DNA of 49,571 bases from an uncultured Hyphomicrobiales bacterium. Lineage in GTDB: Bacteria; Pseudomonadota; Alphaproteobacteria; Rhizobiales; Beijerinckiaceae. The DNA lies in contig CAIKAR010000108.1 in NCBI GenBank assembly GCA_903825465.1, forward strand, positions 1 through 49,571. The letters run 5' to 3'. Below the pieces are notes generated by a model. It had not been told where the DNA came from. It saw nothing but the letters and a program-made list of their open reading frames with translations, and did not search any database. Below, piece after piece: positions 7,206 to 15,424 of the stretch (position 1 is the stretch's first letter; every line of letters starts with the position of its first letter). A program made the position numbers and the translations under genes.

Positions 7206-8822
7206 ATGATCAAAACCCCTGTGCTTGTCGTCGGCGGCGGTCCCGTCGGCCTCGTCGTCGCCGGCGACCTCGCTTGGCGCGGCGTGCCCTGCCTTGAAGT
7301 CGAACGCGGCGACGGCGTCGTCGTCCAGCCAAAGATGGACATGCCGCATATCCGCACGCTGGAATTTTGCCGGCGCTGGGGGCTGGTCGAGCAAATCGAG
7401 CGCTCCGGCTACAACCGCAAGCAGCCGCAGGACAACATTTGGGTGACCGCGCTCATCGGCGGACACGAACTCGGCCGCGAGGCCTTCCCCTGCCCCGATG
7501 ACGAGCCCTATCCCGAACAATCGCCGCAACGGCGCGAGCGCGCGCCGCAGAATTTTTTCGACCCGGTCATCGCCCGCTGGACCAAAAGCTTCCCGACCGT
7601 CGATCTCAGATATTTCACGGAGCTTGTCGATTTCACCGAACACGCTGACCGCGTGACCGCGACGATCCGCGACGTGAAATCCGGCGCGACGGAAGAGGTG
7701 GAATGCCAATACGTGGTCGCGTGCGACGGGGCGGGTTCCACGGCGCGGGAGAAGCTCGGCATATCGATGACCGGCAACGCCGTTCTGACCTACACGACGA
7801 ACGTGATTTTCCGCTCGCGCGACCTCGCCAAAAAACAGACGATCAAGACCGGCTACCGCTACATCTTCATCGGGCCGGAAGGCACGTTCGCCACGATGGT
7901 CGCCATCGATGGATACGACAATTACCGTTTCTCGCTCGTCGGGGACGAGGGGAGGCGCAAGCTCACGGACGACGATCTGCTCGGCGAAATCCGCCGCGCG
8001 ATCGGCGGCCCCTGCGAAGTCGAGTTGATTTCGACGATGCCGTGGACGCGGCGCGAGCTCGTCGCCGACAAATTCGGCTCCAAGCGCGTTTTTCTGGTCG
8101 GCGATTCCGCGCATCAGCTTTCGCCCACCGGCGCCTTCGGCATGAACACCGGGCTACAGGAGGCCGTGGACATAGCGTGGAAGCTCGAGGCGATGATGAA
8201 GGGCTGGGGCGGCCCGAAGCTGCTCGCGACATACGAGATCGAGCGCAAGCCAGTCGCGGCGCGCAACGTCCGCGCGGCCGCGGAAAACCTGGCGCGCATG
8301 CTGGAGACCCGCAAGCGGCTGCCGCCACCGGAGATTTTCAAGCCAGGAGCAAAGGCCGACGCGGCGCGCAAGGAATACGGCGACTGGTACACCGAGCGCA
8401 TGTGGCACGAGTGGCACACCATCGGCATCCACATAGGCTACCGCTACGACCACTCGCCGATTGTCGTCGGAGACGGAACACATCCGCCGCCGCTTGAGGT
8501 TTCAACTTATATCCAGACATCGCACGCCGGTTGCCGCGCGCCGCACACCTGGATGAAGGATGGACGTTCGACCCTCGATCTCTTCGGCAGGGGCTTTGTG
8601 CTTCTGCGTCTCGGCGCCAACCCGCCCGACGGCACCTCGCTGCTCGCGGCGGCGAAAGCGCGCGGCGTGCCGATGCGCGAAGAACGCCTCGACGAGGAGC
8701 CCGTCAACAAAGTCTATGAAAAAAGCCTCGTTCTGGTGAGGCCCGATGGCCATGTGGCGTGGCGCGGAGACGCGCCGCCCGCCAACGCCGCCGCGTTGAT
8801 CGACACGGTGAGAGGCGCGTAA
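7206..8822 (+). CDS. FAD-dependent aromatic-type hydroxylase (PheA/TfdB family)
   Basis: A 538-residue class A flavoprotein monooxygenase. The N-terminal Rossmann motif VVGGGPVG is at residues 8-15, the VACDGAG (DG) motif near 170-180, and the FAD-ribityl motif GDSAHQLSPTGAFGMN near 299-314. A C-terminal thioredoxin-like extension is typical of phenol, 2,4-dichlorophenol and 3-(3-hydroxyphenyl)propionate hydroxylases. Such enzymes add one oxygen to an aromatic or heteroaromatic ring using NAD(P)H. The gene ends the plus-strand part of the AraC-linked block and faces a decarboxylase-like gene. The exact substrate is unknown. Confidence 0.88.
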   Translation: MIKTPVLVVGGGPVGLVVAGDLAWRGVPCLEVERGDGVVVQPKMDMPHIRTLEFCRRWGLVEQIERSGYNRKQPQDNIWVTALIGGHELGREAFPCPDDEPYPEQSPQRRERAPQNFFDPVIARWTKSFPTVDLRYFTELVDFTEHADRVTATIRDVKSGATEEVECQYVVACDGAGSTAREKLGISMTGNAVLTYTTNVIFRSRDLAKKQTIKTGYRYIFIGPEGTFATMVAIDGYDNYRFSLVGDEGRRKLTDDDLLGEIRRAIGGPCEVELISTMPWTRRELVADKFGSKRVFLVGDSAHQLSPTGAFGMNTGLQEAVDIAWKLEAMMKGWGGPKLLATYEIERKPVAARNVRAAAENLARMLETRKRLPPPEIFKPGAKADAARKEYGDWYTERMWHEWHTIGIHIGYRYDHSPIVVGDGTHPPPLEVSTYIQTSHAGCRAPHTWMKDGRSTLDLFGRGFVLLRLGANPPDGTSLLAAAKARGVPMREERLDEEPVNKVYEKSLVLVRPDGHVAWRGDAPPANAAALIDTVRGA

Positions 8823-8883
8823 TTGGCGACTGGGGATTGACCACGATAGGCCCCGTTGACGCGCGACCGGCGGGCTCCCAAGC

Positions 8884-9831
8884 TCAGCCCGTCAACCCCG
8901 CGGTCCCCTTCGCGAAGATGTCCTCCACCGAAATCTTCTTCGTGATGATGCCCTGGCTGAGCGCGTGGCCGATGAGGGTTTCGATGGTCTTGCGGTTGGG
9001 TTCGACGCCATAGGGCAGCGGATCCGAGCCCGAAATCGCCATCACCTTTTGATGCAGCGCGTCGGCGGCGTCGGGCTTTTCGATTTTTCCGGCCTTCAGC
9101 GCCTCGACATACAGCCGCTTCGACTTGGAGAAGGCGTTGAAGATATCGGCCGCGAGGCCGGGATGCTGCTCAAGCAGTTCGTCCCTGACGACAACCAGAT
9201 GATTGATCGGAAAAACGCCGGATTTTCTAAAAGATTCGAGTCCGGCCTCGGCGGCGTCGGGGATCAGTGGCGCGACATCGGGATGCTTGACATCGACGCC
9301 GATGGCCGCGGCGATCTCGCCGGAAATTAGCATGTCTTCCATTTTCTTGCCGGCCTCGATCGGCACAACGTTCTTCGGCGCGACATATTCGGCGACGTGT
9401 TCGTCGCCAGAAAGCACCCATGTCACCTTTGAAAGGTCGAGCCCGTACTGGGTCGCCATGATGCCGCGCGCCCACACGCCCGTCGTCACGGTGTAGCCGC
9501 GGTTGACGCCAACGCGCCTGCCCTCGAGATCCCTAGGAGCCTTCACGCCGGAATTCTTGTTGACGAGTATCGCGCCGTGGTGGAACTGGCGCACGAGCGG
9601 CGTCGGAATCGCCGTCATTTTCTTGCCGTGCTCCCGCGCGCAAATGTAGGTCGTGATCGCCATCTCGCAGATGTCGAATTCGTTGGCGCGCACCTGGCGC
9701 CGGAAGGCGGCGATCAACGGATCGACCTCGACGAACTCAAGCTCGCAGGTCGTCGGCTTCACAACGCCGTCCTTGAGGGCGCGGTTGTTGCCCTGCGTGC
9801 GCGTGACGGTTTTGTATTTCGGCGTGGACAT
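8884..9831 (-). CDS. 4,5-dihydroxyphthalate decarboxylase-like protein
   Basis: A 315-residue protein with the fold of periplasmic binding proteins but no signal peptide. The pattern NRALKDGVVKP, FDICEMAITTYI, AILVNKNSGVKAPRDLEGRRVGVNRGYTVTTGVWARG matches the Pht5-type 4,5-dihydroxyphthalate decarboxylase group, some of whose members are annotated as ABC substrate-binding proteins. The ATG at 9831 follows GGGAGCGAAGCCC. It converges on the FAD hydroxylase gene, ending 61 bases from it, so it may take part in the same aromatic pathway although on the opposite strand. Decarboxylase activity is plausible, not shown. Confidence 0.75.
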   Translation of the reverse strand: MSTPKYKTVTRTQGNNRALKDGVVKPTTCELEFVEVDPLIAAFRRQVRANEFDICEMAITTYICAREHGKKMTAIPTPLVRQFHHGAILVNKNSGVKAPRDLEGRRVGVNRGYTVTTGVWARGIMATQYGLDLSKVTWVLSGDEHVAEYVAPKNVVPIEAGKKMEDMLISGEIAAAIGVDVKHPDVAPLIPDAAEAGLESFRKSGVFPINHLVVVRDELLEQHPGLAADIFNAFSKSKRLYVEALKAGKIEKPDAADALHQKVMAISGSDPLPYGVEPNRKTIETLIGHALSQGIITKKISVEDIFAKGTAGLTG

Positions 9832-9955
9832 GGGCTTCGCTCCCGAGACGCGGCGTTTAAAGCCCTTTTACGGCGCGCGCGCCCCCGTGTGAAGAGGCGC
9901 GGGGATCGGCGACGGCCCGACGCGCGGCGGGAGCGCGCGCATGCCGCGGCGAAAC

Positions 9956-9980
9956 CGCGCGGCGCTTTCGACGCCGCGCG
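9956..9980 (-). terminator. Possible serA terminator hairpin
   Basis: Nine-base arms CGCGCGGCG and CGCCGCGCG with a 7-base loop lie about 20 bases past the serA stop on the transcribed strand. The following T-tract is weak (GTTTC), so this may only pause or protect the transcript. Confidence 0.35.
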
Positions 9981-9999
9981 ACAACAAGTTTTGAAAGTC

Positions 10000-11586
10000 T
10001 CAGAACTTCAGCGCCTTGACTTGCTTCACGCCGGGGATGGCCTGAACCTTAGCCAACGCGGCCTCGGGCACGGCGCCATCGACTTCGACAAGCGCGATGG
10101 CGGAGCCGCCCGGATTGTCGCGGCCCAGCGCGAAGGTCGCGATGTTGACGCCCGCCTCGCCCAGCAGGCCGGCGAAGCGGCCGATGAAGCCGGGCTTGTC
10201 CTCGTTTGTCACATAGATCATCGACGGCGCGAACTCCCCGTCGATCTTGATGCCCTTGATGCTGACGATGCGCGGCTTGCCATCGTGGAAAGCCGTGCCG
10301 GAGATCGAGCGTTCCTGCGTTTCGGTCGTGATGGTCAACGTGACGAGCGACTCGTAGTCGCCTTCCGCGGCGCGGGTGACCTCGTCGATGACAATGCCGC
10401 GGTCCTTGGCGACGACGGGCGCGGACACCACGTTCACATCCGACAGCAGCGGCCGCAACAGGCCGGCGATGGCCGACGACGTCAACGCCTTGGTCTTCAA
10501 TTCCGCCACCGCGCCTTCATAGACGATGGTGACTTTCTTGATGCTTGTTTCCGTGAGTTGGCCGGCGAAGGATCCAAGTTTTTCGGCGAGCGCGATAAAG
10601 GGTTTTAGCCGCGGCGCCTCCTCCGCCGTGATCGACGGGAAGTTGATGGCGTTCGAAATCGCGCCGCGCGTCAAATAGTCCGACATCTGCTCGGCGACCT
10701 GCAGCGCGACGTTCTCCTGCGCCTCGTTGGTGGAGGCCCCGAGATGCGGGGTGCAAACGACGTTGGGATGGCCGAACAGCGGGTTGTTGACGGCGGGCTC
10801 CTCCGAGAACACATCGAAGGCGCCGCCCGCGACGTGCTTGGAATCCAACGCCGCGCGCATCGCCGCCTCGTCGACCAGTTCGCCGCGCGCGCAGTTGATG
10901 ATCCGCACGCCCTTCTTGGCCTTGGCGATGTTTTCCGCGCCCATGATGCCGCGCGTCTGCGGCGTCAGCGGCGTGTGCAGCGTGATGAAGTCGGCGCGTT
11001 TCAGCAACTCGTCGAGTTCCACCTTCTCGACGCCGAGCGCCTTGGCGCGTTCCGGGCTGAGATAGGGATCGAACGCGATGACGCGCATGCGCAACCCCAC
11101 CGCGCGCTCGGCGACGATGGAGCCGATGTTGCCGCAGCCGATGATGCCCAATGTCTTGGCCGTGATTTCGACGCCCATGAAGCGGTTCTTTTCCCACTTG
11201 CCAGCCTGTGTGGAGGCGTCGGCGGCGGGTATCTCCCGGGCGAGCGCGAACATCATGGCGATGGCGTGCTCGGCGGTCGTGATCGAATTGCCGAACGGCG
11301 TGTTCATCACAATGATGCCGCGCGCCGTCGCCGCCGGTATGTCGACATTGTCGACGCCGATGCCGGCGCGGCCGATGACCTTCAGATTCGTCGCGCGCTC
11401 AAGCAGCTTCGCTGTGACCTTGGTGTTCGAGCGGATGGCGAGGCCGTCGTAGGCGCCGATGATTTCGGCGAGCTTGTCCTTGTCCTTGCCGAGGTTGGGC
11501 TGGAAGTCGGTCTCGACGCCGTGGTCCTTGAAGATTTGAACGGCGGCGGTCGAGAGGGCGTCGGATATGAGAACGCGGGGGGCCAT
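10000..11586 (-). CDS. serA: D-3-phosphoglycerate dehydrogenase
   Basis: Oxidises 3-phosphoglycerate to 3-phosphohydroxypyruvate with NAD+, the first step of serine synthesis. The 528-residue long form has an N-terminal substrate domain starting MAPRVLISDAL, GRAGIGVDNVDIPAAT, the NAD motif GCGNIGSIVAERA, HTPLTPQTRG, INCARGELVDE, the catalytic HLGASTNEAQENVA, an intervening domain, and a C-terminal ACT domain (about 455-528) likely to sense serine. I place the start at the ATG at 11586, which has GGAGAAC upstream. The frame is open upstream, but those residues come from intergenic repeat-like DNA. It is the second gene of the serC-serA operon, 179 bases after serC. Confidence 0.96.
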   Translation of the reverse strand: MAPRVLISDALSTAAVQIFKDHGVETDFQPNLGKDKDKLAEIIGAYDGLAIRSNTKVTAKLLERATNLKVIGRAGIGVDNVDIPAATARGIIVMNTPFGNSITTAEHAIAMMFALAREIPAADASTQAGKWEKNRFMGVEITAKTLGIIGCGNIGSIVAERAVGLRMRVIAFDPYLSPERAKALGVEKVELDELLKRADFITLHTPLTPQTRGIMGAENIAKAKKGVRIINCARGELVDEAAMRAALDSKHVAGGAFDVFSEEPAVNNPLFGHPNVVCTPHLGASTNEAQENVALQVAEQMSDYLTRGAISNAINFPSITAEEAPRLKPFIALAEKLGSFAGQLTETSIKKVTIVYEGAVAELKTKALTSSAIAGLLRPLLSDVNVVSAPVVAKDRGIVIDEVTRAAEGDYESLVTLTITTETQERSISGTAFHDGKPRIVSIKGIKIDGEFAPSMIYVTNEDKPGFIGRFAGLLGEAGVNIATFALGRDNPGGSAIALVEVDGAVPEAALAKVQAIPGVKQVKALKF

Positions 11587-11608
11587 GATGTTCTCCGGGG
11601 GTTGATTC

Positions 11609-11765
11609 TTCTCTCGGGGGAGAGGTGGCGCGAGGACAGGGGGGTGAATGTCGCCGAATGTTTCGAGTCTCTCTCGCGACGCGCCGAAGGTGAAGAGCTT
11701 GCGCCAACAAGCGTGGCAACTCCTCGCCCCGCGCTTCGCGCGGACCCTCTCCCGCTGGAAGAGGG
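11609..11765. repeat. Repeat-like serC-serA spacer
   Basis: The 179-base gap between serC and serA holds hairpin-rich DNA. On the transcribed strand, directly after the serC stop, CCCTCT pairs with AGAGGG and is followed by CGCGCG-AAG-CGCGGGG; a GGGAGAGG element lies at 11618-11625. This resembles the dispersed palindromes of Hyphomicrobiales chromosomes. No coding signal is visible in it. It could modulate the ratio of serC to serA mRNA. Confidence 0.4.
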
Positions 11766-12923
11766 TTACGCCGCTTTCGCCTTGGCGAAAGCCCAATCAA
11801 GCCAATGCGTGAGCGCCGCGACATCGGCGGTTTCGACCGTCGCGCCGCACCAGATGCGCAGACCCGGAGGCGCGTCGCGATAGCCGTCGATGTCGTAGGC
11901 GACGTTCTCCGCTTCGAGCAACGCCGGAATCTTCTTGACGAAAGCCGCCTGCTCTTCCGCCGGTTTAGCCGTGATCGCGGGATCGACGATCTTCAGGCAG
12001 ACGCTGGTGTTGGAGCGGATCGACTCATGCTTGGCGAGGAAATCCACCCAAGGCGTCTTCGCGGCCCAATCGGCGATCGCCTTGAGGTTGGCGTCGGCGC
12101 GCTTGATCAGCCCGTCGAGTCCGCCGATCGACTTCGCCCATTCCAGCGCATCGATGTAATCTTCCACGCAGAGCATCGACGGCGTGTTGATGGTTTCGCC
12201 ATCGAAGATGCCCTTGATGAGCTTGCCATTATTTGTCATCCGGAAAATTTTTGGCAATGGCCACGCGGGCACATAGGTTTCGAGCCGCTGCACGGCGCGC
12301 GGCGACAGGATCAACATACCATGCGCGGCCTCGCCGCCAAGCACCTTCTGCCAGGAGAAGGTGACTACATCGAGCTTCGGCCAGTCGAGCCGCTGCGCGA
12401 ACGCCGCCGAGGTCGCGTCGCAGATCGTCAATCCCTCGCGATCGGCCTTGATCCACTCGCCGTTCGGCACTTTGACGCCCGACGTTGTGCCGTTCCAGGT
12501 GAAGACAACGTCGTTGTCGAAATTCACGGCGGCGAGATCGGCGATGTCGCCATAACCGGCCTTGATAACCCGCGCGTCCTTAAGCTTGAGTTGCTTGGCG
12601 ACATCGGTCACCCAGCCCTCGCCAAAGCTTTCCCACGCAAGCATGTCGACGCCGCGCGCGCCGAGCAGCGACCACAACGCCATTTCAACCGCGCCCGTGT
12701 CGGAGGCGGGAACGATGCCGATCAGATAATCGGCCGGCACGCCGAGAATTTCGCGGGTGAGGTCGATCGACTTCTTAAGGCGCGACTTGCCGGCCTTGGC
12801 GCGATGCGAGCGGCCAAGCGGCGCGTTCTTTAGATTGTCGAGCGAGTATCCGGGGCGCTTGGCGCAGGGGCCGGACGAAAAGCAGGGGTTCTTCGGACGG
12901 AGTCCGGGGGCGGGCGTATTCAT
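11766..12923 (-). CDS. serC: Phosphoserine aminotransferase
   Basis: A pyridoxal-phosphate enzyme converting 3-phosphohydroxypyruvate and glutamate to phosphoserine. The 385-residue protein belongs to the alphaproteobacterial branch: [12 protein letters not shown] at the start, [24 protein letters not shown], and the PLP lysine in [17 protein letters not shown] near residue 190. The start ATG at 12923 is preceded by two small hairpins that fit the serC leader RNA. serA follows in the same operon. The third pathway enzyme, SerB, is not in the window. Confidence 0.96.
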   Translation of the reverse strand: MNTPAPGLRPKNPCFSSGPCAKRPGYSLDNLKNAPLGRSHRAKAGKSRLKKSIDLTREILGVPADYLIGIVPASDTGAVEMALWSLLGARGVDMLAWESFGEGWVTDVAKQLKLKDARVIKAGYGDIADLAAVNFDNDVVFTWNGTTSGVKVPNGEWIKADREGLTICDATSAAFAQRLDWPKLDVVTFSWQKVLGGEAAHGMLILSPRAVQRLETYVPAWPLPKIFRMTNNGKLIKGIFDGETINTPSMLCVEDYIDALEWAKSIGGLDGLIKRADANLKAIADWAAKTPWVDFLAKHESIRSNTSVCLKIVDPAITAKPAEEQAAFVKKIPALLEAENVAYDIDGYRDAPPGLRIWCGATVETADVAALTHWLDWAFAKAKAA

Positions 12924-12968
12924 CTATGACCATCCTTTCAGATGGGCGCCTCCCGTTGGGGGGAGGTG
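12924..12968 (-). promoter_or_regulatory. Candidate serC leader RNA motif
   Basis: The serC 5' leader on the minus strand forms two successive hairpins. The first is CCTCCC-CCCAAC-GGGAGG (12966-12949). The second is CCATC-TGAAAG-GATGG, whose loop and 3' arm hold the AAAGGA ribosome site just before the ATG. A two-hairpin element ahead of serC operons is known in Alphaproteobacteria as the serC RNA motif, and position and layout agree here. Masking of the ribosome site by the second hairpin suggests translational control. The match to the family model is from memory, not from a search. Confidence 0.65.
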
Positions 12969-13017
12969 TCCCGGCGCGGTCGATAGTTGAAAGGCCGCGT
13001 GGCGTCAAGTTCGTCTT

Positions 13018-14154
13018 TTAGGCGGCAACCTTCATCCGCAGTCCCGCCCGCTCCATGCGCGGAAAAACCTCCTGTATGAAATAGGGCAGTTCCCGCAGGT
13101 AGTTCAAAAACACGAGCGTCGAACCGGCGACGCCGATGGCGGAAATCTTTTTCAATTCCTCCACCACGTCGTCGGGCGAGCCGATCACTGGATACATGCC
13201 CGCGAACATGCCGGGATAGGGCTGCTTGCGCGCGCCCGACAATGTGTCGGCGAGCTGCCGGTCGGCGGCCGTGTCGCCCGTCTTCGTGCTGATCGACATG
13301 GTGCGCGCCTTCTGCCGCGCGAAATAGGCGAGTGCGTCGGGGTCGGCCATCTCGACCGCGTAGTAATGCGCGTATTCCAGCGCCTCCTTGCAGGTGGGTT
13401 TGCAGACGAATTGCGTCTCCACATAGACGTCGGGCTTCCTCCCGTGCGTCGCGGCGAGCGCCTTGAAGCGCGTCACGGTGTCGCGCGCGACATCGAGGCT
13501 TTGCAGCGAGGTGAACAGAATGTCGGCGGCGCGCGCCGCGAAGGCCTGTCCGTCGCCGGATTGCGCGGCGGACATGACGGGCGGCCGCGGGCGTTGCACG
13601 GGCAAGGGGTCCGTCACCAGGCCTTGCAGATCGTAGAACCTGCCCTTCCAGTCGAACTTCGGGCCGCCTTCGAGCAGTTTGTCGTAGATCTCGAACCATT
13701 CGAGCCCGCGTTCGTAGCGGTTGCCGCCGTCGAGCGTGATTCCGTGCGGGCTGAATTCGTCCGGATTCCATCCACAGACGATATTCAAACCGGCGCGTCC
13801 GTGCGTCGCGTGATCGACCGTGGCGATCGCCTTGGCGGCGAAGGCCGCGGTGATCAGCGAGACATGAGCCGTGACGAAGAGGCCCGTGCGCTTCGTCAAC
13901 GCGCCAAGCGCGCCGGCCTGCGTGAAGGTTTCGAACGAGCGGCCCCACATGTCGGCTTCGCCGCCCAGACCATGCCACTTGGCGATGGGAAGCATGAACT
14001 CGACGCCGGCGTCATCGACGAGCTTCGCCACAGCGACCATTTCGTCCCAATCCGCGCGCCAGCGTTCGGGCGCGCGCGAGGGTGTCATGCCGCCGGCGCA
14101 ATTGATGCCGAAGAGCCCGAATTTGAATTGATTGTCGCCGAAGAACGCGGCCAA
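13018..14154 (-). CDS. LLM-class flavin-dependent monooxygenase (RutA/SfnG-like)
   Basis: A 378-residue luciferase-like protein. NQFKFGLFGINCAGGMT at the start, FMLPIAKWHGLGGEADMWGRSFETFT, TAHVSLITAAFAAKAIATVDHATHGRAGLNIVCGWNPDEF and SAAQSGDGQAFAARAADILF are typical of the alkanesulfonate, dimethylsulfone and pyrimidine (RutA) monooxygenase branch. The start is a TTG at 14154 with a strong AGGGAGG site 5 bases upstream. It stands alone upstream of serC on the same strand, with no FMN reductase or sulfonate transporter beside it. The substrate is open: a sulfone, sulfonate or cyclic amide are all known for this branch. Confidence 0.85.
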   Translation of the reverse strand: MAAFFGDNQFKFGLFGINCAGGMTPSRAPERWRADWDEMVAVAKLVDDAGVEFMLPIAKWHGLGGEADMWGRSFETFTQAGALGALTKRTGLFVTAHVSLITAAFAAKAIATVDHATHGRAGLNIVCGWNPDEFSPHGITLDGGNRYERGLEWFEIYDKLLEGGPKFDWKGRFYDLQGLVTDPLPVQRPRPPVMSAAQSGDGQAFAARAADILFTSLQSLDVARDTVTRFKALAATHGRKPDVYVETQFVCKPTCKEALEYAHYYAVEMADPDALAYFARQKARTMSISTKTGDTAADRQLADTLSGARKQPYPGMFAGMYPVIGSPDDVVEELKKISAIGVAGSTLVFLNYLRELPYFIQEVFPRMERAGLRMKVAA

Positions 14155-14247
14155 GCGAGCCTCCCTGTGTCAACGGGAGCTTATGGCGGCGGCCGCGGCT
14201 GTCAAATCGGGTGGCCTGGACGGCGCGCCGTCAAGGCGCGCGACGCC

Positions 14248-15266
14248 TCAATCGATTTGATACCGCAGGCCCACGTGAACTTCCTTGGCGGTTATCGCGC
14301 TCGACGGGCCGCCGGGAAGATATTGAACCGATCCGAGGTTGAGATAGCGGAACCCGATATCCAGCTTGAGGTTTCTCGTGAGAGTGTAGGCTGTTCCGGC
14401 CATGAGCGACCAGGCGAAATTGTACCGCGTCCCGTTGCGGCTCAGGTTCCAGGCCGGCGGCGACGCGATGGACTCCAGCTTGCCCGTGTTCGGATTGACT
14501 GGCGGGGCGAGCGAACCAGATTGGCTCGCCGTCAGGATTTGGCCGTTGGCGTTGATCCACGTCAACGGCGTGCCCGCGGTTTCGGCCCATTGACCGGCTG
14601 TCGGGGCGTAAAGCGCGCCGCTGGAATTGTCATAGTAATTGACCGAGGAATTCGTCGCGATGCGCGCCACGCCCGCGCCCGCGCCTATGTACGGCGTGAA
14701 GCCCCCCACGTGCCAAGATCGATATAGCCATTCAGCAACGCGGCCATCGAGCTCATACTGGCGGTGGACTGCTGGTTGCAGGTTCCCAAAATCGGATCCC
14801 AGACATAGCCGATCTGATCCCCTGCGGCGTAAGTCTGCGTCGAGCCATCCAATTCGGTGATCGTCGCGCCGCCCGCCCCCGCGTGCAGCGTTTGCAAGGC
14901 GGTAGCGCCGCCCGGGCAAATGATTTGCTTGCCGTTGACTGTTTGCGAATTCGACGAGAAGCTTTGCGGCTTGCGCATGTCGAGCCCGAGATCGACCCGC
15001 AGCCAATTGTTGATTTTGTATCCGGCGCCGAGATCGACCGACCAGCCAGACAGGGTCGGCTTGGCGCCGAAATTGGGGAGTGTGTCGAAACCCGCGCCCG
15101 CGTCGCCCCGCAGATACCAGCCCGTTCCGAGTTCGACCGGATCGCCGATCGTTGTTTCTTCCGGCGCGGGCTGCATGAAGTTTTGCAGCCAGTCGGCGGC
15201 GCGCGCCGGGCCCGCGAGTGTGGCCGCGGCCAGGGCCGCCAGAGCCAGTCTTCCCACGCCGTTCAT
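14248..15266 (-). pseudogene. Outer-membrane beta-barrel protein, frameshifted
   Basis: A small porin-like protein of the Omp25/31-type barrel family, about 339 residues if repaired. It starts with ATG at 15266, a clean signal peptide (cleavage after GPARA) and GTGWYLRGDAGAGFDT. The frame closes at 14685 after LNGYIDLGTWG, but the next frame continues with GFTPYIGAGAGVARI and finishes properly with KEVHVGLRYQID at 14248. One extra G in the run of six G (14702-14707 on the plus strand) would restore a single reading frame. This may be a sequencing error, a recent mutation or phase variation. A CtrA-type box lies upstream. The neighbouring barrel gene is a paralogue. Confidence 0.85.
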
Positions 15267-15324
15267 GCGATACTCCCGTCGATTCCAACCGCGATGCGAT
15301 TCACCGGATAATGAACGGCATTGC

Positions 15325-15339
15325 TTAATCGGCGCTTAA
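15325..15339 (-). promoter_or_regulatory. CtrA-type box upstream of first barrel gene
   Basis: TTAA-N7-TTAA, followed on the plus strand by CC, lies 58-73 bases before the start codon of the frameshifted barrel gene. This is the full binding consensus of the cell-cycle regulator CtrA. TTAA is rare in DNA this rich in GC, and an identical layout precedes the paralogue. Confidence 0.65.
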
Positions 15340-15367
15340 CCATGAAAATTAAGTTCTTCCACGCGCG

Positions 15368-15396
15368 CATAAAAAAACGCGGGCCCAAGCCCGCGT
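15368..15396 (-). terminator. Intrinsic terminator of the second barrel gene
   Basis: On the minus strand AACGCGGGC, loop TTGG and GCCCGCGTT form a 9-bp stem followed by a run of T residues (plus-strand A-run at 15369-15375). It lies about 30 bases past the stop codon at 15425 and separates the two barrel genes into different transcripts. Confidence 0.9.
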
Positions 15397-15424
15397 TCTT
15401 CAATTGGCGCGATAATCGCGGCGC

